The notes under the pieces were generated by a model. It saw only the letters and a program-made list of their open reading frames with translations, made no database searches and was not told where the DNA came from. Of a stretch of 64,000 nucleotides of DNA, positions 27,480 to 40,200 are shown in pieces. Source of the stretch: Centropus unirufus (Eukaryota > Chordata > Aves > Cuculiformes > Centropidae); assembly GCA_013397695.1 (NCBI GenBank), contig VYZI01000107.1, forward strand, positions 574,090-638,089, written 5' to 3'. Position numbers and translations under genes: made by a program. Position 1 is the stretch's first letter, and every line of letters starts with the position of its first letter.

Positions 27480-30400
27480 GTATGTCTCACAAAATCCTCC
27501 TATGAATATGTAAGTGAGAAGCAACGGAATGAGAAAACAGTAGGAAGAGTATTGAATGCTAGTTAACCCAGAACACAATAGTCAGTTTTCCCATAATACA
27601 CTATATTATTACAGAGAAAACTGTGAAGCAGAATAAGAGGGCAGTATTCATTGTATACATTGAAAAAGTTTTGACTACAAATTTATTTTAATTAAGTGTA
27701 ACAATATAATTGGGCATTAAGCTTATTTTACTGTTAGCTGTGTTTCTTCCTCAAAAAATGAACTTCAACCTGCAGAGACTTCAACCTTAACAAGATGTCA
27801 TACATCATTGTTCTTGAAATAGACCACTTTTCTTAAAAATATATGAGGATGAAATTTTAGATCTTAATTTAGCCTCTGATCTTGCAGTTTATTCTGAGGT
27901 CTAGTCCTAAAGAGATATATGTATTCCTAGACTTAAGTACCTCAGAAGTAGCAATAGTAAGTCACTATTTTCTCAGCTAGAACAATTACCTCCTAACCAG
28001 ACTGATTTCTCCCTCTCTCTGCTTTTTACAAGACGATTCATATGATGAGCTAGTTGTTTTAAATTCAGTGTAAAATATATGGACACCCAAATCTCAGCTT
28101 TTTAAAGTCACTGGAACATAATTCAAGACATAAAACAAAAATCTGCAAACTTGTAACATTTCATCATTGAAAGTCATTACTAGAAACTCGCCCCCTCCAC
28201 CCCCCCCAAATACCTTTTCAGTAGACATAAAGTCCTAAAAAAGTGCCCCTAGTTGTGGCAGGGATAAATGGGCTTCACAGCCAAAAATACATGCTGTTCT
28301 GGTCTAAGCTATGTGAGGAATCAAATAAGGGACTCAACGGGCACTTAATGAACTGTGCTGGTGACACACTTTCTCAAACACCAGTGACCAGGACTGATAG
28401 TTCAGCTGATCTTAACTGTCTCAGGACTCACACAAAAGATGCATGACACCTTCAGTTAAAAGGTCCACTGCATCACATATCTGACATTGTCCTCAGACAC
28501 AGTAAATTCAAACCGCTTTATGTATTTATACGTATATATGCACGAACACAGATATATTCAGCCACATATATGTTTCCTATGAAAGACAAATTAATACCAC
28601 CCTATGCCAGGGTTACTGTTCAGCTTGATTTAATCCATAGTTGGACTACACAGACTTCAGATCAGTGCAATGGATTCATCAGCAAAGGGGAATTTACACG
28701 AGACATTTCTAGAAACAAGGCACGGATGTCATGGTTATGTAAGTCTTAGCACATTTTCATTTAATATCTCTGGTGGTGAGGGGTGTGCACAGAACGTGGT
28801 ACCACTGTACAGCAATCCTTTTTATCTTCAGCGTTCGGGATGATAACAGAAAGGTATGTGTGCTTTTCTTTTATTGTAGATACACAAATGATAGGAGGCT
28901 AGGGAGTAACCAGGTTTGAAAAAATAAAAATGTACATGCTATTGGTTCTTCCACATGTACTACCAACTGCTATGTTTTCCACCACATGTTTTCTCTTTGA
29001 TGTTAACAAGAAAGATGAGATACAAAGGCTCCTGCTTATGCCCATTGCTATCTTAATTGTAAACTTGTCTCAGTATAAACAAATAAATAGTCCCTACTCC
29101 CTGACCAGTTCCTAGGGCTATAATATGAGCATGCCATTATTTGCCATGAAAGGCATTTCATATTACCATGAATGTAAATACCTGCAATATTAAGACCTGC
29201 ACCTAATACACGTTTAAACAACAAGGGCTTTGGTACCAACTTTAGTTATATATGTGACCTGAAACAGAAGACAAAGTTTTGTGTATACAAGGAAATACTG
29301 ACATCCCTTGGAATAGACTCTGTATATAAAATACTACAATTACAGTCACCAAGGTCTCCTGCTACAACCCCTACTAACTGCACTGAACGGACAGAGTGAT
29401 AAGTAACTGGGAGGATTTAATTCACCAAATGCAAGATAATGGATACCACTATTGAATATAAAACAAAAACACTAAGAACGAGGCAACATTAACTATAAAC
29501 AGTGCAAATATTGCTTAGCTCCTGAGAAATAACTGAAATCTAAAATGCATTGCACTTCTTAGCAATTCACACTTTTCATGCTTACACTCAAACTTATTTT
29601 TCATAGTTAAACATTTCTCTACTTTGGCATATATTTTCAAAAGTCTTTTTACAACATAATACATGTTTTCATTTTTGAATAACAAATAATTAACCACACA
29701 TCCATATTTAATCCTGGTAATAAAGTTGGTCTTATTGTTGTTTCTGTTTTCATCACATGAACAAAGACTGCATTTAAATTTCTTACATGAAATTGCTTCT
29801 ACAGGCATTTCAGCACAGAGGCCAATCCACGAGTAGTATTTTCTACTCTGGCCTAGAATTATACCTTCACACTTCATATTAGTTTCTACTTTACAAATAG
29901 TTTGTTTAGGGTTTTTTAAATCTTACCCCAGGTTTCAGAGGAATCTTCTAGGAGATGATGTGACAGAAAACTTCTCTTCGGCTACTTTCATCCTGCATTG
30001 TGAATGACAGTTCAGATGAGAAAGAGCTTTTTCAGTGTAGAATTGTAGTTCTTCTGCTGTAAATTTCACGTGCCTTACTTCCAGGCTGGTACACTGAAAA
30101 AGATAATTTTTAAAAAAAAGAAAATCTTTTACCATGCATAGATGTGTAAATAGGTATCAACTGAAGAAGCAATTGTCTGTAAGGGGTTTCTTTATTCTGC
30201 TTTAGTAACTCTGGGGCTGAATTATCAATACCAGCTGTAAAAGAAAGCATGCCCAAATGCTGCATTTAGATCTCAACCACACAGAGAGATATGTACAGGA
30301 GTGCAAGTCTAAAAATCAAATTTTTACAGAAAACTCAATTTTTAAAAATCGGGTCCTATGTCAGAGTGTAAGCAAGGAAAAGCAAGATGTTTTTAGAGCA

Positions 30401-31382
30401 CACACTTGAACTTTTCCAAGGCAGAGATTCTGAACCAATTTCCCATACAACGATTTTACTCCTTTTGTGTCCTTTTTATCAACAAGCTGCTAGGTACTTT
30501 TCTATCTTAATCCATTCGCTTCGTGACTGCACTGCACAGAACAACACTCTTTGTCAGGAGACTGCACTGTACCATGAAGAAAAAGCAACAGATCGAGCAG
30601 CGTGCACATGTTATTTCCAAACGCTCTCTATACATTGAGGCAAACTGTAAAAGAAAAGAAGTTATCTGCATTGTAAAGCAGGACAGCAGCATTGTTTTGA
30701 ACTGTACGCCTCGTGCATTTCGGCAACGTGAAAAGGCAGACACCTGCTTTTTTACTTACAAGTCACGTCGGCTGTGAAATAACAAGAGTAAACCTGATCT
30801 GATGAATTGTCCAGCATAGGAGGAACTGAACAGTTTCTCAAGTGTCTTGCGGGTTATTTACTACAAAGGTTTGCTAGTATGAAGATCAACTCCGCTACTG
30901 ACAGTGGCGGTGCCTTGCTTCCTAACTGAACAGCCTGTAAATTCACACTGGAGATTTCCTAAGCACAGTGTGTACAGTTCAGGAAGCCAGAGACGGAACC
31001 AACATCACAAGCTTAAATCGAAGATAAAACTATTCAACGGCTGAAGCATTATCACACTTTCTAACGAGAGAAGGGCCTCCTCCAAAAAGCTTGTGTCTCG
31101 GTGAAAATCCCTCCTGCAGTTTGTGAGAGAGGAGCCAGCAACTCATCCCCATCTGCAGCGTGGAAGTGGGAAGCAGGAATCTCCGAGGATTCAGATCTTG
31201 CAGAGACAGGAGTTCCTGTTGCCCTGCTCACGCAGATGTTTGTAGAGAACTCCTTTAGCGATGTTTTAATACCTTGACAATTTTAACTTTAGTTATTACT
31301 ACCAGGGCAAGATTTACTTTTATAAATGCTTGTCCCTGGTTAAGTATGCAAATACAGCCACATGCATAGTTAAAAAATTATG

Positions 31383-31420
31383 TTTATTTTTATATCTAAA
31401 ATATATTTAATAAAAATAAA
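31383..31420. repeat. 10-bp A/T inverted repeat
   Basis: TTTATTTTTA at 31383-31392 is exactly complementary to TAAAAATAAA at 31411-31420 across an 18-nt spacer, in an extremely A+T-rich block (31370-31440). It is plausible as chance in such composition, or as a DNA-unwinding or matrix-attachment type stretch. Confidence 0.5.
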
Positions 31421-32284
31421 TATATGAAACATTAAATTTAACTGTACTCACATAGCATACACAAACATACAACTTTCTCTGGAAGCAGATATGCTGTTGT
31501 ACTCAGCAAGCAATTTATATAGTGGCAGGATGATTAATTTCAATGCATACTTCTAAATGCGTGTCTTAGACCATTAATGTATACTTTAATTACTGTGCCA
31601 AGCAGATGAGCACATAATAGCAGCTATCATTTTAGAACTTCACAGACACAGTTCACTATTTGAAAAAACCCTTGTAGGATGAACATTTGCTTTTATAAAA
31701 GCAACAGACTCTTGATGTTATCAATGTTGCTTAATTTTAAAATCAAATCACAAATTTCATGATACTCAGTATTGTTCTGAAAGTCCTGGCTCCTGCAGTT
31801 ATGCAATTACATGACACTTCACGATGTTTTAGACTAATATATCACTAACCCTCATGTTTTATGCTTAAATTGTGTATCTCAGTAGCTCCAAAGATACTAA
31901 GCAAAGGAAACTCTCCAGCATTTATCATCTTACCGCTTTTAAACTATGTCAGAATTTTCAAATACAAACTAATACTTTTCTAAGTTAATACCTAATGTTA
32001 GTCACACCACGCCATTAACCCAGGAATCTGCTGTGAAGGCCAAGGCCGGGCCAGCCAACAGCATCAGCTCCTGGCAGTGCTTCTAGCTGATGATCAGCAA
32101 AAATACCCATATACCTTAGATGTGTTTGGCAAGAGCAGCGTGGCTTACACGCAGCCACCAGCCCTCCCCTAGCTATGACCATCATGTGAACCTGCATATA
32201 ACCCCAGCAATGCCTCCTGCGTCGTGCCCAGCTCACTGAGCGTTACTGCAGTGTCTATAAAGGAGGAGGACCCCCAAGAGAGTC

Positions 32285-32604
32285 AGAGAACTGGAGCACT
32301 AACACTGTGAGAACAGGCTAAGGGAACCGAGCTCTGAAAATTCAGAACCAGGTTGTTCACAGTGGGGTGTGGTTAAAATATCAGAGGTTCAGGCTGCAAA
32401 ATAAGAAAAAGCTTTTCCACCATGAGGTCAGTCAAGCAACGGAAGAGGGTGTGCAGTCTTCATGCTTAGAGCCTTCCACAGCCCAACCAGATGAGACCCC
32501 GAGGATCTCAGTTTAACAAAGCTGATCCTGCTTTGAGCAGGAGGTTGGACTAAAGAATTCCTGACATCCTTTCCAACCTGAAGGATGATCCTATTATCAT
32601 TCTG
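32285..32604 (+). mobile_element. CR1 LINE 3'-end fragment, old and degraded
   Basis: The segment follows the order of the CR1 3' terminal region: a 'GGAGCAC...GTGAGAACAGGCTAAGGGA' stretch (compare GAGGAAAGGCTGAGGGAGCT), then 'AGGTTCAGGCTGC...AAATAAGAAAAAG', then 'TCAGTCAAGCAACGGAAGAGG' corresponding to the GTCAGGCACTGGAACAGG block. It ends in AGGTTGGACTAAAGA...CATCCTTTCCAACCTGA and a decayed terminal octamer repeat (ATGATCCTATTATCATTCTG, from the ATTCTATG type). CR1 elements are non-LTR retrotransposons that are usually 5'-truncated and lack target-site duplications, as here. No ORF2 reverse transcriptase survives. The divergence points to an old insertion. It is the best evidence for an avian or other sauropsid source. 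Confidence 0.85.
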
Positions 32605-35460
32605 TGTTGCTGATCATTGATGCCTAACTGACATGTTTTCTGGAGCAAGACTTTTCTCAGAGGATTTTGTTCACTCTGTTCATTCCTTAGAGCCCCTACT
32701 CTCACAAACTTCAGGCCCCAAAAGACCATCTTATCTGACACCAGTGGGTTTTTCTCTCCAAGAGCCAACTATTCTCTCAGGCTCTTGAATCCCAAAGTAT
32801 TTTAGCAAATATTCTGAAACCCATGAGTTGATTCTGGACTGTAATAGTTACTGTGTAATGAGTTCAGAGAAGGAACGGAACAGCTGTAAAAAAAAATCTT
32901 CATCATTAACAAAATCCAGCTCAGTTCAAGCCATTTTTCCCTTGTCTCTTCAAGAAAAACAACCCTCTATCCAACCTTGAGATATCCTTTCTCATGGAAG
33001 TCAACTCAGCTGTTAAAACTGCTGGTATCATCTATTTCCATCATTTTTTTCCTGCATATGGTCTACTTTTTCAGCTCCCAAAGAACACTGCTGAGAACAA
33101 GAACAGCCCTGTGCAGACAGGTAGTGTCCACACATAGCAGAAAATAAAAGCACATGCGGAGCAAGAGCCATGAAGTCGAGCTTCCCCAGACACGTACCTG
33201 CTCTTTTAAGCAGTACAACACAGAGTGTAAAAACATAAATGCAACGATATACAAAGGAAGTGGGAAGCAACAGTGTTGAGCTACCTAGAACTTCAACTGT
33301 CTCTCATTTGAAAGTGCTTGTTTGTCTCTTACGTGAGGCCCTGGTACATTTTGGTACATACAGTTTATTATTTAGGTCTAAAAATAGTCCAGAGTGAATT
33401 CATTGAAAAAAAAAACCAAACTTACTAGGAGTAGTAAGGAATATACAGGTGTAACAGGCCACGCCAAAGAACTTCTAAACACAGTTAGCACAAACCTGCT
33501 ATACTTTTATTAGAAGACTATCTGCCTAAAGCAATCGATTTTCGATTCCTGGAGTGCTTTCGCTTAATTTCTTTTGCTTGTCCAGCTGTGCTCTAACTCC
33601 ATCTTGCTAACGCCCCTAAGAGAAGATCAAGCCAACAAGGCAGGCTCCTACTTCCCATTCAAGAAATTACTGAGCTCCATGAGCTATTAAGGAGTTCCAA
33701 TCTATGGCAAACAAGTCCCCCAAAGCTCACTTAGGAAAAAAATATAACAATACAGGTCTAAGCTTACCAGAGTGCCTGCCTTTTACATCTGTAGAAACCA
33801 TCCATAGAAAAATCCTTATTATGTATGAGGTACAGACCATCTGTGGTGGGCTCCAAGAGCCAACTTAAAAGAAGTGTTGGGGTGAGGGCAGTGTTCCCGG
33901 CTTCATTCACAGTCAGCAAAGAGCTTGGGACACTGGAGCTGTTGCGAGTAGGAAATAGATGGTGGATTAGGATGAAGAATGAGGTAGGCTTGTCACTGTA
34001 AAGGATGGAAGAAACCCATTGTCATGTACACAGTGTGTGGAGAAGAGCAACACGAACAAAGAAAACATGGTGAAGACAAAAAGATCAGCCCATAAATAAA
34101 TAGCTTTCTAGAAGCATTCTGCCACTGTAGTGGAAGGATACCACAGAAGGTAAGAAGGGATGACAATATTAGTCTCATTGTAATAAAGACCACTGACCTC
34201 CTCGTGACATGGGAAGAGAGAATGGCAACAGCAGTAAACTGGTAGCAATGAAGAATCTGGGGAGGCTTTAACTCTTTCCTTTAAAGAATTAAACACGTCT
34301 TTCCAGATTTGTCTCATAAATTTTCTTAATTCTCTCAACACCTCTTTTCGATACTGCCACTACACATATCCGTATTAGCTATTTACTATTATGAATGCCA
34401 TACAGCTCGATAACAATCATTTCTGAAACTGAAAAAAAATAACCTTGCTTTTCAATATTAACCACTGAAACCTGAGTTACATTTAGCCCTCCCACCAAAA
34501 AAAAGCCCCATGGGAACATTGTCTAAGTTCTGGCAGGTTGCTAAGCATTTATGTATTTGCAGTTCACCAAACAGGAGAGTTACATTAACTGTAAATGAAC
34601 TGGGACTGGGGAAATATGAGTAAACCTTTCGAAGTGAGTGTTGCTGGTCTGTCAGGAATCAAATCTATTTACATCTCTGCTCAAAGCAAAATCATCACAA
34701 GTATTTGTCCTGTTATGTAGAAATCTGCTGAGTTTTTAAACACTGCAAGTTTCACTGATACGCCTGGCCAAAACTCCACTCATTTCCCTGGGGCCAGAAT
34801 TTCACCTGGAATTTGAGCCTATATAGGGTCCGATTCTGTAAATACCTGCCCGTGATGAAAGAGGCATTGACATCACACATCTAGAGTCACTTTTCCCAGC
34901 AGTCTGCTCCACCTAGCAGCTGGAGATTACAGCTCTCCCTGCTGAATCGACAAATGCAGACCTGAGGCAGCATGCCAGCAGCTTAGCAGAAACTCATGCA
35001 TTTCGAAGGGTTTGAGCTGAACCTGTGGGTTTTGCAATGAAGCAGCTAAGGTGTAGGCATACGTTCTCTTCTGCAAATTCTGCTGAGGAAGCACTAAGCC
35101 CTGGTAAAAAGGTGGAGGCGAGGACTTTGGGGCAGTAGCAACTAAACCACTTCAAGGAGGTTTGCCAGAGCTTGTCTACCAGTGCTCGAGCTGTACTCCT
35201 GTACAGAATCCTGTCGACTTCAAAGGGAATGAGGGAACCAGTGCAATTAGTGACATCCACACTTGCAGAGGAGGCTGAAGCCTAATTAACATAGGTATTT
35301 CTTTAAACATGCCCAATGACATCACTCACTTTTCTAAAGTACTACAAATACTGGGAGAAATAGTGCAAGATTATTGTGCTTAAATTTGCTTATTTATTTA
35401 AAATAAGGTCAATTCTGCATATGCCAATATCCACAGAAAACTAACTGTACCCTGCAAATC

Positions 35461-35486
35461 TATGCTAATCTGCATACATTAGCATA
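35461..35486. promoter_or_regulatory. Inverted pair of POU-octamer-like sites
   Basis: TATGCTAAT (35461-35469) and ATTAGCATA (35478-35486) form perfect 9-bp inverted arms around the 8-nt spacer CTGCATAC. ATGCTAAT is close to the POU octamer ATGCAAAT and matches a known Oct-factor variant site. The spacer and left flank add further ATGC/GCAAAT-type words (TGCAAATC at about 35453-35460, CTGCATA). The cluster resembles a composite homeodomain/POU enhancer core. Function is inferred from motif only. Confidence 0.4.
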
Positions 35487-37218
35487 AATTCCGACAAGCC
35501 CTTGCTATAAGAATGGCTTTTCATCCACGTATCTAGGAATATGCTCGTGCCTAAGCAGGGAATTTTGTTTCCCAGACTGTTCCTGTATCCAACTGCAACC
35601 TGTTTATTTTGACCTCAGTTCTTAGAAACTGTTGATGCCACGGTAGAAATATGCTGTGTGTTCCAACAGGCAACAAACAGTCCTAATGACAGAATACTCC
35701 ATCTGTGCTGCCAGAGCGTACAACTTCAGTCTATAGCTCGTATACGCTCGAGCTGAGCATGAGATCTCAAAATGCAGAGAGAGCAGGAACCTAACCTGCA
35801 TTGCAGCTCATAGTGCAAGGTGCGCTCTGATGCCACAAAACTACCCAAAAAAAAGGCCTTTGTAGAGAGGCCAAGTTACCTTTATATAATCCAAATGCAC
35901 CAGCAGCACTTGTATTCCACCCTCCTCATTCCAATTTTATTATATACAAGCTTTTTAGTTCATTTTTAAGTGTTTCAAAACTACAAAGTAGAGACAGCTG
36001 ACTTAGAAATTGTCCAGAGTTATCCAAAGGTAAGACTTGGAGCACATGGAACATATGGCACTATTTACTGAGAACCAACATATTGAATTCAAGGGAATTT
36101 TCCACCAGCCTCATATGGTGGAAAAGGTATATTACAGAAAAATGCACGTGGGGATCCTTTAATTTTTCTTGCATCTTCTCTTCTTATATGATGCAGCTGT
36201 GGTGCAACACCCACTGGTACTGGGAGCATGGAATGGTGATCCTAGCCTTTTGCCAAGGTCTGGTACCAATTACCATGGATTTAGAGGCACTATATAAAAG
36301 ACAGCACTGATTTGTTTCTAAATTTGTATCTTGATTAAACTGTCAGACTCTAGCACAAAAGCAGAGCTTACCTGACTATAAAATGCTACTACAATAAATT
36401 ATCCAAGAAGTGCAGTACAATTTGAAAATGCTTGTAAATGGATCAATACTATGCTTTATGTTTAGATTTTAAACGTTGGTCATGCCAAATTAAATGGAAT
36501 AGAAGCAGCATTTTATATTCAAACTGTAAACTCAGTATGTTCCAAATAAAAACTGTATGCAAGGAGAGATTGTGAAGCAGGATTTTGAAAATTAGCAAGT
36601 TGGCCAGAATAGATGCATTATTATTTTCAAAATTATTTTTAACTGTATTTTGGTACAGAAAAACACAAACATTCAAGACCAAAACTTATATTCTCAGGAA
36701 CACAGATGTGAATCTCCATGGCTCAGAACTGTGTTTTTCAGCATTTACGCCAGCAGACAGAGTAGAATTTGGTCTCACCCAATTACAGTGAAATTCTTTC
36801 CCCCAGAATAGCTTCAATGGTACTGAACTTACTTGAGCTATCTAGAATTTCAACATCTAGCATTAGTGCTGTAAACATACATAGTGATTGTAGTCTAATG
36901 AAAGCAAACGTCAACATAAACTTGGTGAAGCAAAAACTACATCAGCCACACAGACCTTCCAAAAAAGTAGTTTAGGGATTAAAACTATTGTTATTAAAGG
37001 AACTGTTATTAAACTACAGGTGTTCTAGCTTTAAAGGTATCTGAACCATTCTGTATAATGCAAATATTATTAACAAAAAAGAGATTTGTTTTCAATCATG
37101 ATTACAAGCCATTGCTTTTCCTAAAGCTTCTGCTTTTTTTTGTTCACATTCTCATACAAACTAACACAATTTTTCTACTTACATCACATTGTATCCATGT
37201 AAGAAAATAGCTTTTCTA

Positions 37219-37232
37219 AATTAATTAATTAG
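37219..37232. promoter_or_regulatory. TTAATTAATTAG homeodomain-type string
   Basis: Overlapping TAAT/ATTA cores in a row within an A+T-rich region. This is the established core for Antp-, LIM- and Paired-class homeodomains. The motif is low-information on its own. Confidence 0.2.
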
Positions 37233-40200
37233 CATTCACCCTTCAAGACAGGGAATAGATGATAAAAGTACTACACAGGAAAACTCAGGCATATTTTTAT
37301 ACCCTCAAAAGAGGGTTAGTGATCCTCCCCTCTCCCCTGTTTCAAATGTGGAACTTGGCTGCTATGGGTTCTTTCCCACACAAATCAAGCCTTAGCTCTT
37401 TTGAATTGAAACAATATGGGATGATTATTGTGGGAAATTTTTTACTGTTACTGTAATTTAAAACTTTCTGTACCCAATTTTGCATTTTCTATAAATCAAA
37501 AACCCATTTCACTTAGGGCTACAATTAAACAGAGGAAATCAAAGACTAACTTCTAAGCAAGTCTTGCTATTAATCATTGGATGAACTAGTAGTACAACTA
37601 CTTTTACTGCAGTTTCTTTCTGCCTGAGAACTATATTTTAATCTAAAGCTTGAGCTCTTTAGAAGAGGCTGTGTCACAGATGAGATAAATTAAATAAAGG
37701 TATAGCATTGCATGCTATTTAAAAAATGGAAGAAAAAAAACAAACCCAAAACATACCATCTTCTGTAGTAACAAAAAAAAAAATAAAGCACTAGTTACAA
37801 TACAATCAATCATGGTTATTTATAGCAGCCTCTCTCACCTTTTGACAGAACAGAAGCCTGCTAAAAAGTACAGCACTGGTAATGTTTGCACTATCGTGGC
37901 GCTACTGAAGAGACAACTGCTCAGGGTCTGATGCTGCAATTACAGAAGACATCGTGCTTTTTTCTTTACCAGAAGCAGCCACAGAGTCATGCCATTTTAT
38001 TTATGTAACTGAACTGAAATATATCTTTCTCTCCTTATTACAAGAGAAACTGATTTCAAAATACAAATTTAAATTTTGACATACATGTGCAAAATTGAAA
38101 TAGTGAAAAATGAAACTGCGGGGAGTATGTAAACTTGGGGCTTCTGATATTTTGGGGTTTTTTTTCAAATTGATACTCAAAATGATTCATTTTTATTTCC
38201 TAAAAAGAAAAAATGCATCTTGATTGGTAGACAAAATAAAACATGAAATCTTAAATCAACAGAAAAATATGTTTCTCTCAGATGTCTTGATTTTTTTCCT
38301 CTGTTTTGCAAAAAAATTGTCTTGTCATTATAATTTTTCAGTGCCTAGATATTTTTAGAGATGGTGTTACTCTTTGCAAAACTCCTACAGAGATACAGTC
38401 ACTGCATTATTTGCAGCAGTACATCTATAGTAAGATCAATAATAGTAATTTAGTGATAAAATATTAACGCGAAGCTAATTTTTGTTTTGACTATAAGTCT
38501 GTAGTGTGTATACTCCATGCTAAAGAGAAACCTTTTGCTGACTGCTAGGTAAAATTAAAATGCATCTTGTAAAAATTCCCGTTTTGTTTAAATGAGACAA
38601 AAAAAATAGCTGTAAAGAGCTATGGGAGTTGTTGGGAGGGCTTCTTATAAAACCAGAACAAAAAATCTACCCAACATTGATTTATTATTCAAGTACTATG
38701 TTTCAATAAAACCCCAACAGAAGTTTCCACCTCTGATAAAAATTAGATTTTAAGAAAGGAAATTACATAGTGAGACTACAGACTGGAACGCTGTTTTACT
38801 ATTGATCTTCCTAGCAAAGATTCCTAATGTACTTGCACATCTCCAACAATGAGCTCCTGGAGCAATGAACACCTTTGGTTCTCAAAAAGTGCACTCAAAG
38901 CATGTTTGTGACAGGATGCGTCCCCATGTACTTGCTTCAGTTTTCTCAAAGTTGGTCATCATTTTGAGTACAGTACTTTGAAGAGAAAGGGAACTTCTCA
39001 TTTAGTCTTCCTCTCTGGTCTGAGCATTAGACAAAGAAAGGTACTGACTACACAGGAGATGCACAAGCCAAAACAATTCCTGTAACCACACCCTTGCCTA
39101 ACAGGAACCTTGGAAAGACTGGATGTGAACTGACCTGAGGACTAAAGAAAGAAAAAGTCGTGAAAACCCCAAAATCAAACATAAAAGTTTTGAAATCTTG
39201 TGCAAACAGCATGGAAAACTGGAGCACTTACTCCACTTCAGCCATTACAAACGCTACCCAACTTAACAGTTCAAACTGGAAAATCTCCCCCTCACCTCTT
39301 GCTCCTCAAATTTATTACACTAATTTCTCGCATTTGAACTCAAACAATACTGTAAACTGAAGAGGGAAACTGTGCCTTGACTAGCTTACCCACCTCAGTG
39401 CTCAGGATGCCTACACACACACGTTGGATTGGACGTGTTCTCACACCACAGGTAATGAGAATGCAAGAAGACAGGTTAACAGAAGCACTCTTGAGCCAGC
39501 AGGAGACATCCAAATGCAACTGCTAGAACATATTGTGGGCCTGGCAGCACTCACCCCAAGATTTTCAGCACCATTAATAATAAGGCTATAAAGCTCTGAG
39601 TAGAGCACTACTATGAAACATTGCAGAAAACTCTGGCTATAGGTCTTCTGTATTTTCACTTTTGGTTCAAAGCGCTGTTTCTCACCCAGCCCTTATCACC
39701 TGTGGGTGAGAGAAGGGAAGCAGTAGTAGAAGTGGAAGAGTCTGGGACCACTCGTGGGTCTAAAACTAAGTTCTGTGCATCAACGTCTGCAGGATATGAT
39801 TGTCATAGACACACTTATTACACAAGTAAAGGTGTTGGGGATAGGAAATACGGTTTATATAGTGTTCATTAAAACAACATCGACCTTCTGCAGTAACCAA
39901 AGCAGTTCAGCTTTAGCTGGCTTGAAGCTGTCCACATGGTGGAACCAGTGTGGCTCTCTGTGCTCAGTCAAATCCTTGTCTGCTTCCAAACTCTGTGCAT
40001 CACGTGTGTGTCTGGAGCACTCTCCAGTGTAGCTGTGCCCTTGATGAGAATGAAAACTGTAGACAGGGTGACAGAGAAAGCCTGCTCACTTGAGCTGACT
40101 GTAATTTGCTACACAATGCCAGTGCTGCAGGAACCAGGCACACTTGCCTGTCTTCTAGAAATGAAACTTTTAGTATTAATAGAGGACAGGTTGCTGTAAA

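Larger units (their letters stand above)
22901..32284. other. Gene-free A+T-rich DNA (intron or intergenic)
   Basis: No supported gene apart from one weak exon candidate (27297-27479). The segment contains a strong 14-bp inverted repeat (22934-22973), a 23-bp tandem duplication (26005-26048) and a 10-bp A/T inverted repeat (31383-31420). The rest shows no recognisable structure. Confidence 0.6.

Noticed and set aside
39565..39575. TTCAGCACC as part of an RE1/NRSF site
   Set aside because: Only the left half is present; the required right half is missing.
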